Below the pieces are notes generated by a model, which had not been told where the DNA came from, did not search any database, and worked only from the letters and a program-made list of their open reading frames with translations. From positions 1,178,001 through 1,242,000 of the forward strand of contig NZ_JAXCIL010000001.1 in assembly GCF_034387475.1 (NCBI RefSeq): 64,000 nt of DNA. Reading direction: 5' to 3'. Each line of letters starts with the position of its first letter. Positions within the stretch are counted from its first letter, which is position 1. Below, piece after piece: positions 34,266-43,987 of the stretch. Made by a program: the position numbers and the translations under genes. Origin of the DNA: Pseudomonas sp. Teo4 (GTDB lineage Bacteria > Pseudomonadota > Gammaproteobacteria > Pseudomonadales > Pseudomonadaceae).

Positions 34266-35669
34266 ATGTCCCAACCGTCGTCGCAACACCAGTTTGTCGA
34301 GAATCACACGGTCGATTACGTTCCACCTGCCGAGCGCCATGGGAAGGCGCGTGACCTGTTCACCCTCTGGTTCAGTACCAACATCGCGCCACTGCCCATC
34401 GTTACCGGCGCCATGGTGGTCCAGGTGTTCCACCTGAACCTGGTGTGGGGGCTGTTCGCCATCGTGCTGGGTCATCTTCTGGGGGGCGTGGTACTCGCCC
34501 TGGCCTCTGCGCAGGGACCGCAGCTGGGCATTCCACAGATGGTCCAGAGCCGTGGCCAGTTTGGCCGTTACGGCGCCTTGCTGATCGTGTTCTTCACCGC
34601 GCTCATCTATGTCGGCTTCTTCATTTCCAACATCGTGCTGGCGGGCAAGTCGATCCACGGCATCGCCCCCGGCGTGCCGATGCCCACCGCCATCATCATC
34701 GGTGCCCTGAGCGCCACGGCCATTGGCGTGATCGGCTACCGCTTCATCCATACCCTTAACCGCATCGGTACCTGGGTGATGGGTTCGGCGTTGCTGGCAG
34801 GCTTCATCATGATGTTCGCCCAGGAACTGCCGGCCGACTTCTTCAGCCGCGGTGCGTTCAACCTGTCGGGCTTCGTTGCCACCGTTTCGCTGGGCACCAT
34901 CTGGCAGATCAGCTTCTCGCCGTACACCTCCGACTATTCGCGCTACCTGCCCAAGGAAGTCGGTATCGCCAAGCCATTCTGGGCCACGTATTTCGGCGCC
35001 ACCCTGGGCACCATCCTGTGCTTCAGCTTTGGTGCGGTGGCAGTGCTGTGCGTGCCAGAAGGCACCGATGCCATGGACGCGGTCAAACAAGCCACCGGCT
35101 GGTTGGGTCCGATTCTGATGGTGCTGTTCCTGCTCAACATCATCAGCCACAACGCGCTCAACTTGTATGGCGCTGTGCTGTCGATCGTCACCGCCATCCA
35201 GACCTTCGTCGCCCAGTGGACCCCAAGCATCAAGGTGCGGGTGATTCTGGCTGCGGTGATTCTGCTGAGCTGCGGCCTGGTAGCCTTGAATGCTTCGGCG
35301 GGCTTCATCGGCCAGTTCATCGGCCTGATCCTGGCGTTGCTGCTGGTACTGGTGCCGTGGGCCTCGATCAACCTGATCGACTTCTACCTGATCAAGAAGG
35401 GCCAGTACGACATCGCCTCGATCTTCCGCGCCGACGGCGGAATTTACGGGCGCGTCAACCACCACGCGATCATCGCCTACGCCTGCGGGATTCTGGTGCA
35501 GCTGCCGTTCGCCAACACGTCACTGTATGTCGGGCCGTACTCGAACATCGTCGAAGGGGCTGACCTGTCGTGGCTGTTCGGCTTGCTGGTGACGGTGCCG
35601 CTGTACTACTGCCTGGCGACCCGTGGCAAGGAAGAGAAAGCGGGGCGGGCTGTTGGTGTGAATGACTGA
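34266..35669 (+). CDS. NCS1-family permease (cytosine/purine/allantoin type)
   Basis: A 467-residue inner-membrane permease with about twelve hydrophobic segments. NCS1-like features include WFSTNIAPLPIVTGAMVVQV near the N-terminus, GIPQMVQSRGQFGRYGALL and SPYTSDYSRYLPKEVG mid-chain. NCS1 carriers bring in nucleobases, hydantoins, allantoin, thiamine or related N-heterocycles. It is divergent from the flavin-reductase/luciferase genes and shares their operator motif, so it probably imports the pathway substrate. Confidence 0.9.
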   Translation: MSQPSSQHQFVENHTVDYVPPAERHGKARDLFTLWFSTNIAPLPIVTGAMVVQVFHLNLVWGLFAIVLGHLLGGVVLALASAQGPQLGIPQMVQSRGQFGRYGALLIVFFTALIYVGFFISNIVLAGKSIHGIAPGVPMPTAIIIGALSATAIGVIGYRFIHTLNRIGTWVMGSALLAGFIMMFAQELPADFFSRGAFNLSGFVATVSLGTIWQISFSPYTSDYSRYLPKEVGIAKPFWATYFGATLGTILCFSFGAVAVLCVPEGTDAMDAVKQATGWLGPILMVLFLLNIISHNALNLYGAVLSIVTAIQTFVAQWTPSIKVRVILAAVILLSCGLVALNASAGFIGQFIGLILALLLVLVPWASINLIDFYLIKKGQYDIASIFRADGGIYGRVNHHAIIAYACGILVQLPFANTSLYVGPYSNIVEGADLSWLFGLLVTVPLYYCLATRGKEEKAGRAVGVND

Positions 35670-35688
35670 CGCCACCGTCTAGATAGAG

Positions 35689-35720
35689 CGATGGCGCTGC
35701 CCGCAAAGGCAGCGCCATCG
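35689..35720. terminator. Bidirectional terminator between permease and acyl-CoA dehydrogenase
   Basis: A perfect 13-bp stem (CGATGGCGCTGCC with GGCAGCGCCATCG) has a 6-nt loop and is followed by TTGTTT on the + strand. It lies 20 nt after the permease stop and 18 nt beyond the stop of the convergent dehydrogenase. Confidence 0.85.
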
Positions 35721-35738
35721 TTGTTTCAGGGGTACCGA

Positions 35739-36890
35739 TTACAGCGCGTAGTGCTTGAGCTCCCGCGCAATGAGCATCCGCTGAATCTCGCTGGAGCCTT
35801 CGTAGATCTGCGTGATACGCGCATCGCGGTAATGCCGCTCTACCGGGTAGTCCTCCAGGTAGCCATAGCCGCCATGCACCTGGATCGCCATCGAGCACAC
35901 CCGCTCGGCCATTTCCGAGGCGAACAGCTTGGCCTGGGAAGCCTCCGACAGGCACGGCTTGCCGGCGCTGCGCAGGCGTGCGGCATGCAGGATCAACAAG
36001 CGTGCGGCGTTGATCTGCACCTGCATGTCGGCCAGCAGATTGGCGATGCTCTGGTGCTCGTTGATCGGCTTGCCGAACTGCACGCGGTCGCGGGAATAGG
36101 CCAGGGCGGCCTCGAATGCGGCGCGGGCGATGCCTAAGGCTTGAGCAGCAATGCCAATGCGCCCGCCTTCCAGGTTCGACAGGGCGATGGCCAGGCCCTT
36201 GCCGCGCTCGCCGAGGATGTTGGCGGCCGGGATGCGGCAGTTGTCGAGGGTGACCGCGCAGGTGTCGGAGGCGCGGATGCCCATTTTGTGTTCGCTGCGA
36301 TCCACCTTGAAGCCCGGGTTGTCGGTGGGCACCAAAAACGCCGACAGGCCTTTCTTGCCCAGCTCCGGGTCGGTCACCGCGAAGACGATGGCAAGCTTCG
36401 CCCGACGTGCGTTGCTGACGAACTGCTTGGCGCCGTTGATCACCCATTCGCCGTTCACCAGCTCGGCGCGGGTGCGCAGGTTGTGCGCTTCCGAGCCGGC
36501 TTGCGGCTCGGTCAGGCAGAAGCAGCCAATCACTTCGCCGCTGGCCAGGCGTGGCAGCCAGGCCTGCTGTTGCTCGGGCGTGCCATAGGCCAGCAGTGGG
36601 CCGCAGCCAACCGAGTTGTGGATGCTCATCATCGCCCCGGTGGCGCCGCAGCCGGCGGCGATTTCTTCGACGGCCAAGGCATAGGCGACATAGTCGGTGT
36701 AGCTGCCGCCGAAGTCCTCGGGCACCACCATGCCGAGCAGGCCCAGCTCGCCCATCTTCTTCACCACGCCGTCATCGATCCAGCCGGCCTTTTCCCAGGC
36801 CTGGGCGTGGGGTGCGATCTCGCCGCGGGCGAAGTCCCGGGCCATGTCGCGGATCATGATCTGCTCTTCGCTCAGTTCCAGGTCTTGCAT
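35739..36890 (-). CDS. Acyl-CoA dehydrogenase, probably isobutyryl-CoA dehydrogenase
   Basis: A 383-residue FAD-dependent acyl-CoA dehydrogenase. Visible are [39 protein letters not shown] and [30 protein letters not shown]. The catalytic base would be the Glu in [11 protein letters not shown] near residue 365. Pairing with a 3-hydroxyisobutyryl-CoA hydrolase indicates a branched-chain substrate in valine degradation. It begins 16 nt after that gene's stop. Confidence 0.88.
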   Translation of the reverse strand: MQDLELSEEQIMIRDMARDFARGEIAPHAQAWEKAGWIDDGVVKKMGELGLLGMVVPEDFGGSYTDYVAYALAVEEIAAGCGATGAMMSIHNSVGCGPLLAYGTPEQQQAWLPRLASGEVIGCFCLTEPQAGSEAHNLRTRAELVNGEWVINGAKQFVSNARRAKLAIVFAVTDPELGKKGLSAFLVPTDNPGFKVDRSEHKMGIRASDTCAVTLDNCRIPAANILGERGKGLAIALSNLEGGRIGIAAQALGIARAAFEAALAYSRDRVQFGKPINEHQSIANLLADMQVQINAARLLILHAARLRSAGKPCLSEASQAKLFASEMAERVCSMAIQVHGGYGYLEDYPVERHYRDARITQIYEGSSEIQRMLIARELKHYAL

Positions 36891-36906
36891 GTGCGTACTC
36901 CCAGGC

Positions 36907-37977
36907 TCACAGGCCTTCGAAGAATTGGTCGACGCGCTGGCGGCTCAGCCCAGACAGGGTCGGCGGGTTCCAGCGTGGCTGTTTGTCCTTGTCGACGATC
37001 AGGGCGCGTACGCCTTCGATGATATCGCCGTGGGCGAACCATTGTCGGTCCAGATGCAGCTCCATGGCGAAGCAGTCTTCCAGCGCCAGGCGGCGACCAC
37101 GGCGCAGCATCTCCAGGGTCACCGCCATGGCCAGCGGCGAGCGGCTTTCCAGCAGGTCGGCGGTTGTCATGGCCCATTGGCGGCTGTCACCGATGCTGAC
37201 CGCACGCAGTTGCTCGATGATGGCTGGCAGGTCGGGCAGGGCGAAGTAGTGGTCGATGACCGGGCGCAGCTTTTCCAGCGGCGCGTCGTCCAGCACCTGG
37301 GTGCCGAGGGTGGCCAGCAGGTTCTGCAGGTCCTTGAGCGGGTACTCGCCGAAGCTGATGCGATCCAGGCCCTGGTCCAGGGTGGTCAGCGCGTCACTGG
37401 ACAGGTACCAGTCGGCCAGCCCGCAGTAGAGCGCATCGGCGGCCTGGATCTGTACGCCGCTCACGCCCAGGTAGATACCCAGTTCACCGGGAATGCGTGG
37501 CAGGAAGTAGCTGCCGCCTACATCAGGGAAGTAACCGATGCCCACCTCGGGCATGCCTAAGCGGCTGCGCTCGGTGACGATGCGCAGGTCCGCGCCCTGG
37601 GCCAGGCCCATGCCGCCGCCGAGGGTAAAACCGTCCATCAATACCAGCACTGGTTTGCGGTAGCGATGGATGAGCTGGTCGAGGGCGTATTCCTCGACGA
37701 AGAAGTCTTCGTGCAGCGTGTCGCCGGCCTTGTAGCTGTCATGCAGCGACCGGATATCGCCACCGGCGCAGAAGCCCTTGGGGCCTTCGCCACGCAGCAC
37801 CACGGCCTTGACCTGCGCATCGTCGGCCCAGCGGTCGAAGTGCTGGCGCAGGCTGCGCACCATGTCCAGGGTCAGGGCATTGAGGCCGGCAGGGCGGTTG
37901 AGGGTAAGGTGGCCAATCTGGTTGCGAACCTCGGCCAAGACATGATCCGTTGCCGAGATGTGAGCATGCGCGGTCAT
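36907..37977 (-). CDS. 3-hydroxyisobutyryl-CoA hydrolase (enoyl-CoA hydratase family)
   Basis: A 356-residue crotonase-superfamily enzyme of the longer HIBYL-CoA-hydrolase type. Motifs are [19 protein letters not shown] near residue 65 and [20 protein letters not shown] near 115, the latter forming the oxyanion hole, with [17 protein letters not shown] next. It removes CoA from 3-hydroxyisobutyryl-CoA in valine catabolism. It is upstream of and cotranscribed with the acyl-CoA dehydrogenase. Confidence 0.88.
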   Translation of the reverse strand: MTAHAHISATDHVLAEVRNQIGHLTLNRPAGLNALTLDMVRSLRQHFDRWADDAQVKAVVLRGEGPKGFCAGGDIRSLHDSYKAGDTLHEDFFVEEYALDQLIHRYRKPVLVLMDGFTLGGGMGLAQGADLRIVTERSRLGMPEVGIGYFPDVGGSYFLPRIPGELGIYLGVSGVQIQAADALYCGLADWYLSSDALTTLDQGLDRISFGEYPLKDLQNLLATLGTQVLDDAPLEKLRPVIDHYFALPDLPAIIEQLRAVSIGDSRQWAMTTADLLESRSPLAMAVTLEMLRRGRRLALEDCFAMELHLDRQWFAHGDIIEGVRALIVDKDKQPRWNPPTLSGLSRQRVDQFFEGL

Positions 37978-38155
37978 CGCGTTCTCCCTGCTTTGTTATT
38001 GATTTTCCAAGTGAAGTCTGGAGTGCGCTGGAGTGTCGCAGGATCGTGGCATGCGAATTTACCGTGCACAATCGGCAAATCTGCAGGGGTGTCCTGCATT
38101 TTTGCCTTATGCGCGCCTTCCGGACAGGTAATGCCACTTTAACGCGGTGTCGCGA

Positions 38156-38178
38156 CCGGGCAAGCGTTGCCTGCCCGG
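38156..38178. terminator. Weak hairpin beyond the MFS gene
   Basis: Stem CCGGGCA/TGCCCGG with a 9-nt loop lies about 20 nt past the MFS stop on the minus strand. There is no T-run, so termination would need help. It sits in the 220-nt spacer before the valine genes, which otherwise shows nothing identifiable. Confidence 0.35.
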
Positions 38179-38197
38179 ATGTTCAACGGAGGGAGGG

Positions 38198-39394
38198 TCA
38201 GGCGGTTGCCAGTTCGGCTGGCAAGTGCTCGCGGCGAATGCTCGCCAGGGGAATGGCTACCAGCAACAAGGTCAGCACCACGGTCACCCCAATACCCCAA
38301 GCGGCCAGGCTGAAGCCGCCCAGCGAGATCAAGCCGCCGGAAATCGCCGGCCCCACGGCCAGGCCCAAGCTCAGGAAGCTGCTTGCCGCCGCGACGATAC
38401 GGCCCTCGCGGTCAAGTGCGGCGGCCAGGCCGGTGAGGTAGCTAAGCGCATAGAAGTAGGTGATGCAGATGGTCATCACGCCGACGGTGTACATGGTCTT
38501 GGAATGCTCGCCCAGCACATAGCACAGGCTGGTCGCGCCGGTCAGCAGAATGGCCAGGATCACTGGGGTGCTGAGGCCGAAGCGCTTGCCGATCATGGCC
38601 GCCAGCAGCGGGCCGATCAGGCCGACGAAGGACTGGAACGACAGCAACACGCCCAACTCGTCACCGCTGTAGCCGACCATGGTGCCGATGCGCTCGACGA
38701 ACGCCCAGCCCATGGTGTCGCGGGCCTGGAACACGAACATGGCCAGCATCATGCAGATGGCCGGCAGGCTCAGCAGCACATTGTTCGAGCCTTTGTGGGT
38801 CGCCAGTGTCACTTCGACCACCGGGGCGCGTTGCTCCATCACAGGAATCGCCAGCAGCATCACCGCCATGGTGGCGGCCATCGCGTAGTACAGGCCGGCC
38901 AGGCCAAACAGTGCCATGACCTTGGCGTAGCCGAGCATGACCACGATCATCAGCAGCACCGAGAGGATGTTCATGTGCCCGGCGATGCGGTCGGGCTGCT
39001 TGGCACTGGCCACACAGGCGTTACCACAGGCCAGCGCCAGGCCGGCACCGACCCCGGCCACGCAGCGCACGGCGCCCAGGGCATAGAGGTCGGTCATGTG
39101 GGCGCTGACCAGGTTGGCGGCTACCGCCAGCAGGGTGCCGCCCAGCGCCAGGGTACGGCGCGGAGCGCGGCCCATGAAGGGCGATACCAGCAGGGAGGCG
39201 AGCATGGTGAAGATGAACTCGGCCGACATCAGCAGCCCGGCCTGGGCTTCGTTCAGCTTGAGGTCATTGATGATCGCGCTGATCAGGAACGGTAGCGCCC
39301 AAAGGCCGAGCAGGCCCACGCCATAGGCGGAGGCTGCAGCGGAGAACACCAGACTCCAGCTTTCGGGCAAGGCATTGCGTATTGTTTTTTTCAT
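38198..39394 (-). CDS. Major facilitator superfamily transporter
   Basis: A 398-residue membrane protein with twelve predicted helices and the MFS loop SPFMGRAPRRTLALGG between helices 2 and 3. Charged loops are sparse, and there is a central hydrophilic break around VEVTLATHKGSNN. It follows the dimethylamine-monooxygenase-like genes on the same strand after a terminator, so it may be separately transcribed. A role in importing or exporting an amine is possible but unproven. Confidence 0.85.
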   Translation of the reverse strand: MKKTIRNALPESWSLVFSAAASAYGVGLLGLWALPFLISAIINDLKLNEAQAGLLMSAEFIFTMLASLLVSPFMGRAPRRTLALGGTLLAVAANLVSAHMTDLYALGAVRCVAGVGAGLALACGNACVASAKQPDRIAGHMNILSVLLMIVVMLGYAKVMALFGLAGLYYAMAATMAVMLLAIPVMEQRAPVVEVTLATHKGSNNVLLSLPAICMMLAMFVFQARDTMGWAFVERIGTMVGYSGDELGVLLSFQSFVGLIGPLLAAMIGKRFGLSTPVILAILLTGATSLCYVLGEHSKTMYTVGVMTICITYFYALSYLTGLAAALDREGRIVAAASSFLSLGLAVGPAISGGLISLGGFSLAAWGIGVTVVLTLLLVAIPLASIRREHLPAELATA

Positions 39395-39428
39395 CGGGGT
39401 GATCCCTGGTTGGCAAGCATGGCATTAC

Positions 39429-39454
39429 AAAAAAGCGCGCCAGTATGGCGCGCT
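39429..39454 (-). terminator. Rho-independent terminator after the N-demethylase gene
   Basis: On the minus strand the stem AGCGCGCC/GGCGCGCT with a 5-nt loop is followed directly by TTTTTT. It lies 15 nt beyond the DUF3445 gene stop and separates it from the MFS gene. Confidence 0.85.
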
Positions 39455-39468
39455 CGTGGGTTAAAGGC

Positions 39469-40509
39469 TTACTGCTGCAGACTTTCGTCGACAGGCGTAC
39501 CGTCGTCGTACTGCGACAGCCAGGTGACCATCGCGTCGCGGTAACGGGTGAAACCCTTGTAATCGACCAGTTCCTGGTCCAGGTCGCGGATCACCCGGTG
39601 CATGCGTTTGGCCCACTGCGGCGCGGCCTCGGCCAGCTCCTTGAGGCTGACCAGGTAGGTGCGTACCGGGAACAGCACGGCGTTGCTGCGTGGCAGGCGG
39701 TGCAGTGGCTGCAACTCGATGCGCAGGTTGACCAAGTCGCCGGCGTTTTCCGCCGTCACGGTGGTGCGGTCCGGTGCCCAGTCCGGCAGGGTTTCGGCCG
39801 AGGTTTCCAGGCGCGGATTGACGGTGATCGACCAGTTGGTGCGGCGCACCGGGTGGCCGGGGCGCAGGCGCAGCAGGAACTTCAGTGCCCGCTGCAGAAT
39901 GCCCATTTCATGCAGCTTCGGCACCGGGCCGTGGAACTCCATGAAGCTCATGCCCAGGTTGAAGCGCAGCGAGTAGTCGGCGCGCTGGGTGGCCATGCCG
40001 GCACCCATCACCAGGGTTTCGTCACGCTCTTCGAGCAGGATGAACTCGCCCTGGGCCTGACGGGTGATGTACTCCATCGGCTCCATCGGCAGGGTACTGG
40101 CGTCGCCGAAGGTGAAGGTCTGGTCGATCTGCAGTGGGCGGTTGACCCAGTGCCACTGGCTGCCGTTCTTCTCCAGGGTGAAATGCTCGGGGAAGTCCCG
40201 CGAGTAGGACTCCATCAGCAGCTCCAGCAGGTCCCACTGCGCTTCCATCATGTGCGGCAGCGCGGCGTAGTGAACGCCCGGCTGGCTGTCGAGGGTCTGG
40301 GCACGGTGGTGGCACTCGGAGATGTAGTGCTCATCGATGTCGAACTGGGCCCGCAGGGCGCCGTTGCCGAACGGTACATGGGGCTCGACGTTCATCGAGT
40401 ACATGTACTGGTCTTCCGGGTACGGGAAGGGCAGGCGCAGGATAGCCTCGGGGCTGTTGCTGTAGGTGTAGTCGTCGGAATAGGTTTCGATCGGCTTGAA
40501 CACGGTCAT
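39469..40509 (-). CDS. Heme-dependent oxidative N-demethylase (DUF3445), dimethylamine-monooxygenase component
   Basis: A 346-residue soluble protein of the DUF3445/HODM family, whose members bind heme b and oxidatively demethylate amines such as dimethylamine. Family-like segments are LRLPFPYPEDQYMYSMNVEP near the start, ALPHMMEAQWDLLELLMESY and VRRTNWSITVNPRLETS, with PFPVRTYLVSLKELAEA-like sequence near the end (LFPVRTYLVSL). It is the last gene of the three-gene set with a PDR reductase and a DmmA-like protein, and ends 15 nt before a strong terminator. Confidence 0.86.
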   Translation of the reverse strand: MTVFKPIETYSDDYTYSNSPEAILRLPFPYPEDQYMYSMNVEPHVPFGNGALRAQFDIDEHYISECHHRAQTLDSQPGVHYAALPHMMEAQWDLLELLMESYSRDFPEHFTLEKNGSQWHWVNRPLQIDQTFTFGDASTLPMEPMEYITRQAQGEFILLEERDETLVMGAGMATQRADYSLRFNLGMSFMEFHGPVPKLHEMGILQRALKFLLRLRPGHPVRRTNWSITVNPRLETSAETLPDWAPDRTTVTAENAGDLVNLRIELQPLHRLPRSNAVLFPVRTYLVSLKELAEAAPQWAKRMHRVIRDLDQELVDYKGFTRYRDAMVTWLSQYDDGTPVDESLQQ

Positions 40510-40525
40510 GGCTTTTGTTCTCGTC

Positions 40526-41494
40526 TCAGAGGTCTACGACCAGGCGGCTGCAGGTGGCGCGGGATACGCACGGCATGAATTTGCGTTTGCTCAGCTTGTC
40601 TTCCTCGCTGAGCCAGTCGTCGCGGTGGTCCAGTTCACCGTCGAGGTCCAGCACTTCGGTTTCGCAGTAGCCACAGGCACCGCCACGGCACAGGTAAGGC
40701 ACCTTGTAGCCAGCCTGTTCGGCGGCTTCGAGCAGCGACTGGTCCGGCGGCACGTCGATGGTCACGCCCTGGCGGGCCAGGGTGACGCTGAACGGCTGGC
40801 CGGTGGAGCCTTGCTCGGTGAAGCGTTCGAAGTGAATGTGGCTGTCGGTCCAGCCCAGGGCGTGGGCGCTGTCGACGGTGTCGTCGATCATGCTGTCCGG
40901 GCCGCACACATAAACGTGGCTGCCCAGCGGGCGCTCGGTGAGGATGGTGCGGATGTCCATGCGCGCGTCCTGGCCTTGCACATACAGGTGCACACGGGCG
41001 CCATAGCGGGCTTGCAGCTCAAGGCCCAAGGCGGTGTGCTCCGGGCCACGCACGGCCAGGTGCAGCTCGAAGTCGGCCTGCTTGGTGTGCAGTTCCTCCA
41101 TCTGCGAGTACACCGGGGTGATGCCCACGCCGCCGGCAATGAACACATGCTGGCGAGCATGCTTGGCCAGCGGGAACAGGTTGGCCGGCTGCAGAATCTG
41201 CAGCATGGCGCCTTCGGCCACGCAGTCATGCATATGGCGCGAGCCGCCACGGCCGTCTTCGACCCGGCGTACGGCGATCTGGTAGGCGCTGGAGTCGTAG
41301 GGCGAACCCATCAGCGAATAGGCGTTGCGGTGGGTCTTGTCACCGTCTTCCATCACCACCACCACGTGGCTGCCACCGGAGAAGGCCGGCAGGTGCTTGC
41401 CGCTCGGGTCCACCAGGGTGAAGCGCTTGATTTCCGGGGTGAGGGTCTCGACGCGCGCAACCTGCACGCTGAGGGTTCCGTTGTGGGTGTTCAT
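40526..41494 (-). CDS. Flavin/[2Fe-2S] reductase of the N-demethylase system
   Basis: A 322-residue PDR/VanB-type reductase. It has a flavin domain (RNAYSLMGSPYDSSAY), an NAD domain (FIAGGVGITPVYSQM) and a C-terminal ferredoxin with CRGGACGYCETEV near residue 270 and a further Cys in FMPCVSRA. It passes electrons to the heme N-demethylase. ATG 41494 overlaps the DmmA-like stop by 4 nt, giving translational coupling. Confidence 0.9.
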   Translation of the reverse strand: MNTHNGTLSVQVARVETLTPEIKRFTLVDPSGKHLPAFSGGSHVVVVMEDGDKTHRNAYSLMGSPYDSSAYQIAVRRVEDGRGGSRHMHDCVAEGAMLQILQPANLFPLAKHARQHVFIAGGVGITPVYSQMEELHTKQADFELHLAVRGPEHTALGLELQARYGARVHLYVQGQDARMDIRTILTERPLGSHVYVCGPDSMIDDTVDSAHALGWTDSHIHFERFTEQGSTGQPFSVTLARQGVTIDVPPDQSLLEAAEQAGYKVPYLCRGGACGYCETEVLDLDGELDHRDDWLSEEDKLSKRKFMPCVSRATCSRLVVDL

Positions 41495-42096
41495 GTATCG
41501 AGCTCCTCGGCAGGTGGCAGTTCGCCTGGCACTTCGCCGTCGGCCTTGATGCCCTGGAAGGCCGCCAGGCGGCGGGAATAGTGGTCGCGCACCACCAGGT
41601 TCAGCTGGCAGCCGGGGCAGGTGAACACGCGCTGGGTGACGTTCTCGGTGTAGGTGTCGCAGTGGGCGCACCACACGCGGCGCACCAAGGTGCCGCTGTG
41701 CTCGCGCAGCACTTCGTCGCGGTTCAGGTCCACCGCGTTGGCAGCTTGCATGGTGGTGCCGATGAAGCTTTCCGAACCGCTGATGTACAGGCGGGTGCCC
41801 ATGTGCGCGGTGCCCAGCAGGCGGCGCAGGCCTTCGATCAGTGCGTGGTTGCTGTCGAACACTTGCAGGTCGCCGACCTGTTCGTCACGCAGTGCGGCCA
41901 GATGGTTGTGCCCGGAGAACGACTCGGTGGAATAGAGCAGGGTGCTGGCCTGGCGCTGGGCGGGCGTCATGTCGCCGATCAGGCGCAGCATGGCGGTGCC
42001 GCCGCTGCCTTGGCCAACGATCAGGTGGCGCAGGCCGCCTGCCATCGGTTGCAAGCGGTCGTAGACCGGACGGCTTTTGATGCCGGTGATAAGCAT
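41491..42096 (-). CDS. dmmA: Dimethylamine monooxygenase subunit DmmA-like protein
   Basis: A 201-residue protein matching the DmmA-family partner of DUF3445 demethylases. The N-terminal half has a reductase-like alpha/beta pattern (LRHLIVGQGSGGTAMLRLIG). The C-terminal part is a zinc/iron ribbon with CAHC and CPGC around residues 143-165. First gene of the set; the AT-rich spacer upstream should hold its promoter. Subunit lettering differs between publications, so the symbol is tentative. Confidence 0.8.
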   Translation of the reverse strand: MLITGIKSRPVYDRLQPMAGGLRHLIVGQGSGGTAMLRLIGDMTPAQRQASTLLYSTESFSGHNHLAALRDEQVGDLQVFDSNHALIEGLRRLLGTAHMGTRLYISGSESFIGTTMQAANAVDLNRDEVLREHSGTLVRRVWCAHCDTYTENVTQRVFTCPGCQLNLVVRDHYSRRLAAFQGIKADGEVPGELPPAEELDT

Positions 42097-42206
42097 GGTG
42101 ACTCACCTCGTTCAGGCGTGGCTGCGGCAGGAACTGCCTTAAGCCATATTACCTATTGTTTTATATGTATTATTGCGAATGAAAATGTCTGCCAGTCAGT
42201 TCGATT

Positions 42207-42312
42207 GGGACCGCTTTGCGGTCCATCGCAGGCTGCGCCAGCTCCTACAAATGAAGTGCATGCCTCTCAAACCGTGGGAGCTGGCGAAGCCTGCGATAGG
42301 CTGCAGAGCAGC
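42207..42312. repeat. REPIN of the GGACCGCTTTGCGG type
   Basis: Left unit 42207-42250 (GGGACCGCTTTGCGGTCC, then GGCTGCGCCAGCTCCTAC). Right unit 42273-42312 (GTGGGAGCTGGCGAAGCC, then a decayed CTGCAGAGCAGCC). It separates the aminobutyraldehyde dehydrogenase stop from the dmmA start on the same strand. Confidence 0.8.
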
Positions 42313-42322
42313 CTCATCACAC

Positions 42323-43747
42323 TCAATGCTTGAACATCACGTGGCGCACGCAGGTGTAGTCCTCCAGTCCATACATGGACATGTCCTTGCCATAACCGGA
42401 CTGTTTCATGCCGCCATGGGGCATTTCGCTCACCAGCATGAAGTGGGTGTTGACCCAGGTGCAGCCGTATTGCAGGCGCGAAGCCAGGCGGGTGGCGCGG
42501 CCGACGTCGCGGGTCCACACCGACGAGGCCAGGCCGTAGTCGGAGTCGTTGGCATAGGCCAGGGCCTGGGCTTCGTCGCTGAACGGGGTGATGCTGACCA
42601 CCGGGCCGAACACTTCGCGCTGGACGATCTCGTCGTCCTGACGCGCGTCGGCCAGCACGGTCGGCTCGAAGAAGTAACCGGGGCCAGGCACGCGGTTGCC
42701 GCCGGTGATGACGCGAATGTGCGGCTGGGCCTTGGCGCGCTCGACAAAACCTTCCACACGCTCCAGGTGGTCGCGGGTGATCAGTGGGCCCAGTTCGGTT
42801 TCCGGGTCGTCCTGCAAGCCATGACGAATGCTGCCTACGGCCTGGCCGAGCTTCTGCACGAATGCTTCATAGACGCCTTGCTGCACGTACAGGCGGCAAG
42901 CGGCGGTGCAGTCCTGGCCGGCGTTGTAGAAGCCAAAGGCGCGGATGCCTTCGACCGCGGCATCGATGTCGGCATCGTCAAAGATCAGTACCGGGGCCTT
43001 GCCACCCAGCTCCATGTGGGTGCGCTTCACGCTGCTGGCGGTGTTGGCGACGATGCGCGCGCCGGTGGCCACGGAGCCTGTCAGCGACACCAGGCGGACT
43101 TTGGGGTGGGTCACCAGCGGTTCGCCGACGCTCGGGCCCTTGCCGAACAGGATGTTCACCACACCAGCAGGGAACAGCTCATTGATGATTTCGGCCAGTT
43201 TCAGGGCGGTCAGCGGGGTTTGTTCGGACGGCTTGAGCACCACACAGTTGCCGGCCGCCAGGGCAGGGGCGAGCTTCCAGGCCACCATCATCAGCGGGTA
43301 GTTCCACGGTGCGATGGAGGCGATCACGCCCAGCGGGTCGCGGCGGATCATCGAGGTGTGGCCGGGCAGGTATTCGCCACCGGCCGAGCCGTTCATGCAG
43401 CGGCTGGCACCGGCAAAGAAGCGGAACACGTCGGCAACGGCCGGGATTTCGTCGTTAAGTGCGGCCTGGTAGGGCTTGCCGCAGTTCTGCGACTCCAGGT
43501 AGGCGAACACTTCGGCCTCGTCCTCGATGCGCTCGGCCAGCTTGAGCAGCAGCGCGGCGCGGTCCTTGGGCGGGGTTTGCGACCAGGCATCGAACGCCTG
43601 ATCGGCTGCCTGGACGGCAGCATCCACCTGGGCGCTGCTGGCTTCGTTGAGGGTGATCAGCACCTCGCCCAGGGAAGGGTTGTACACAGCATGGCTGGCG
43701 CCCTCACCGGCGATCAGCTGGCCGTTGATCAGTAGATTCGTTTGCAT
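42323..43747 (-). CDS. patD: Gamma-aminobutyraldehyde dehydrogenase
   Basis: A 474-residue NAD-dependent aldehyde dehydrogenase, the same length as E. coli PatD (YdcW). Motifs are [20 protein letters not shown] with the active Glu near residue 246, [15 protein letters not shown] with Cys near 280, and [20 protein letters not shown] near the end. It would oxidise 4-aminobutyraldehyde from putrescine to GABA. It is divergent from the adjacent GntR gene. No putrescine aminotransferase lies beside it. Confidence 0.85.
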   Translation of the reverse strand: MQTNLLINGQLIAGEGASHAVYNPSLGEVLITLNEASSAQVDAAVQAADQAFDAWSQTPPKDRAALLLKLAERIEDEAEVFAYLESQNCGKPYQAALNDEIPAVADVFRFFAGASRCMNGSAGGEYLPGHTSMIRRDPLGVIASIAPWNYPLMMVAWKLAPALAAGNCVVLKPSEQTPLTALKLAEIINELFPAGVVNILFGKGPSVGEPLVTHPKVRLVSLTGSVATGARIVANTASSVKRTHMELGGKAPVLIFDDADIDAAVEGIRAFGFYNAGQDCTAACRLYVQQGVYEAFVQKLGQAVGSIRHGLQDDPETELGPLITRDHLERVEGFVERAKAQPHIRVITGGNRVPGPGYFFEPTVLADARQDDEIVQREVFGPVVSITPFSDEAQALAYANDSDYGLASSVWTRDVGRATRLASRLQYGCTWVNTHFMLVSEMPHGGMKQSGYGKDMSMYGLEDYTCVRHVMFKH

Positions 43748-43987
43748 GGCGGTTCCCTTGAGGGGTTTTATCGTTGTGGTACAAGCCGTAAACATATGAA
43801 AACATATCTTAATGTTTGATGTTTGCCAACCGCCTTGGCGATAATAGGTCGTCCACCCCAGGAAAACGGGTGAGCAGAGGCGTGCAGCGACCGTATCAGC
43901 CACCGCCCAATCTCTATAAGATACGGAACTGAACGTTTAACCCGATGCCTCAGGGCCTGGTTGAACACACTGAATAGGGAGAGTCAA
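43748..43987. promoter_or_regulatory. Divergent patD-gntR spacer
   Basis: It contains the direct repeat AAACATATGAAAACATATC near 43790, about 45 nt upstream of the dehydrogenase start, a plausible site for the adjacent GntR regulator. No gene is seen. Confidence 0.4.
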
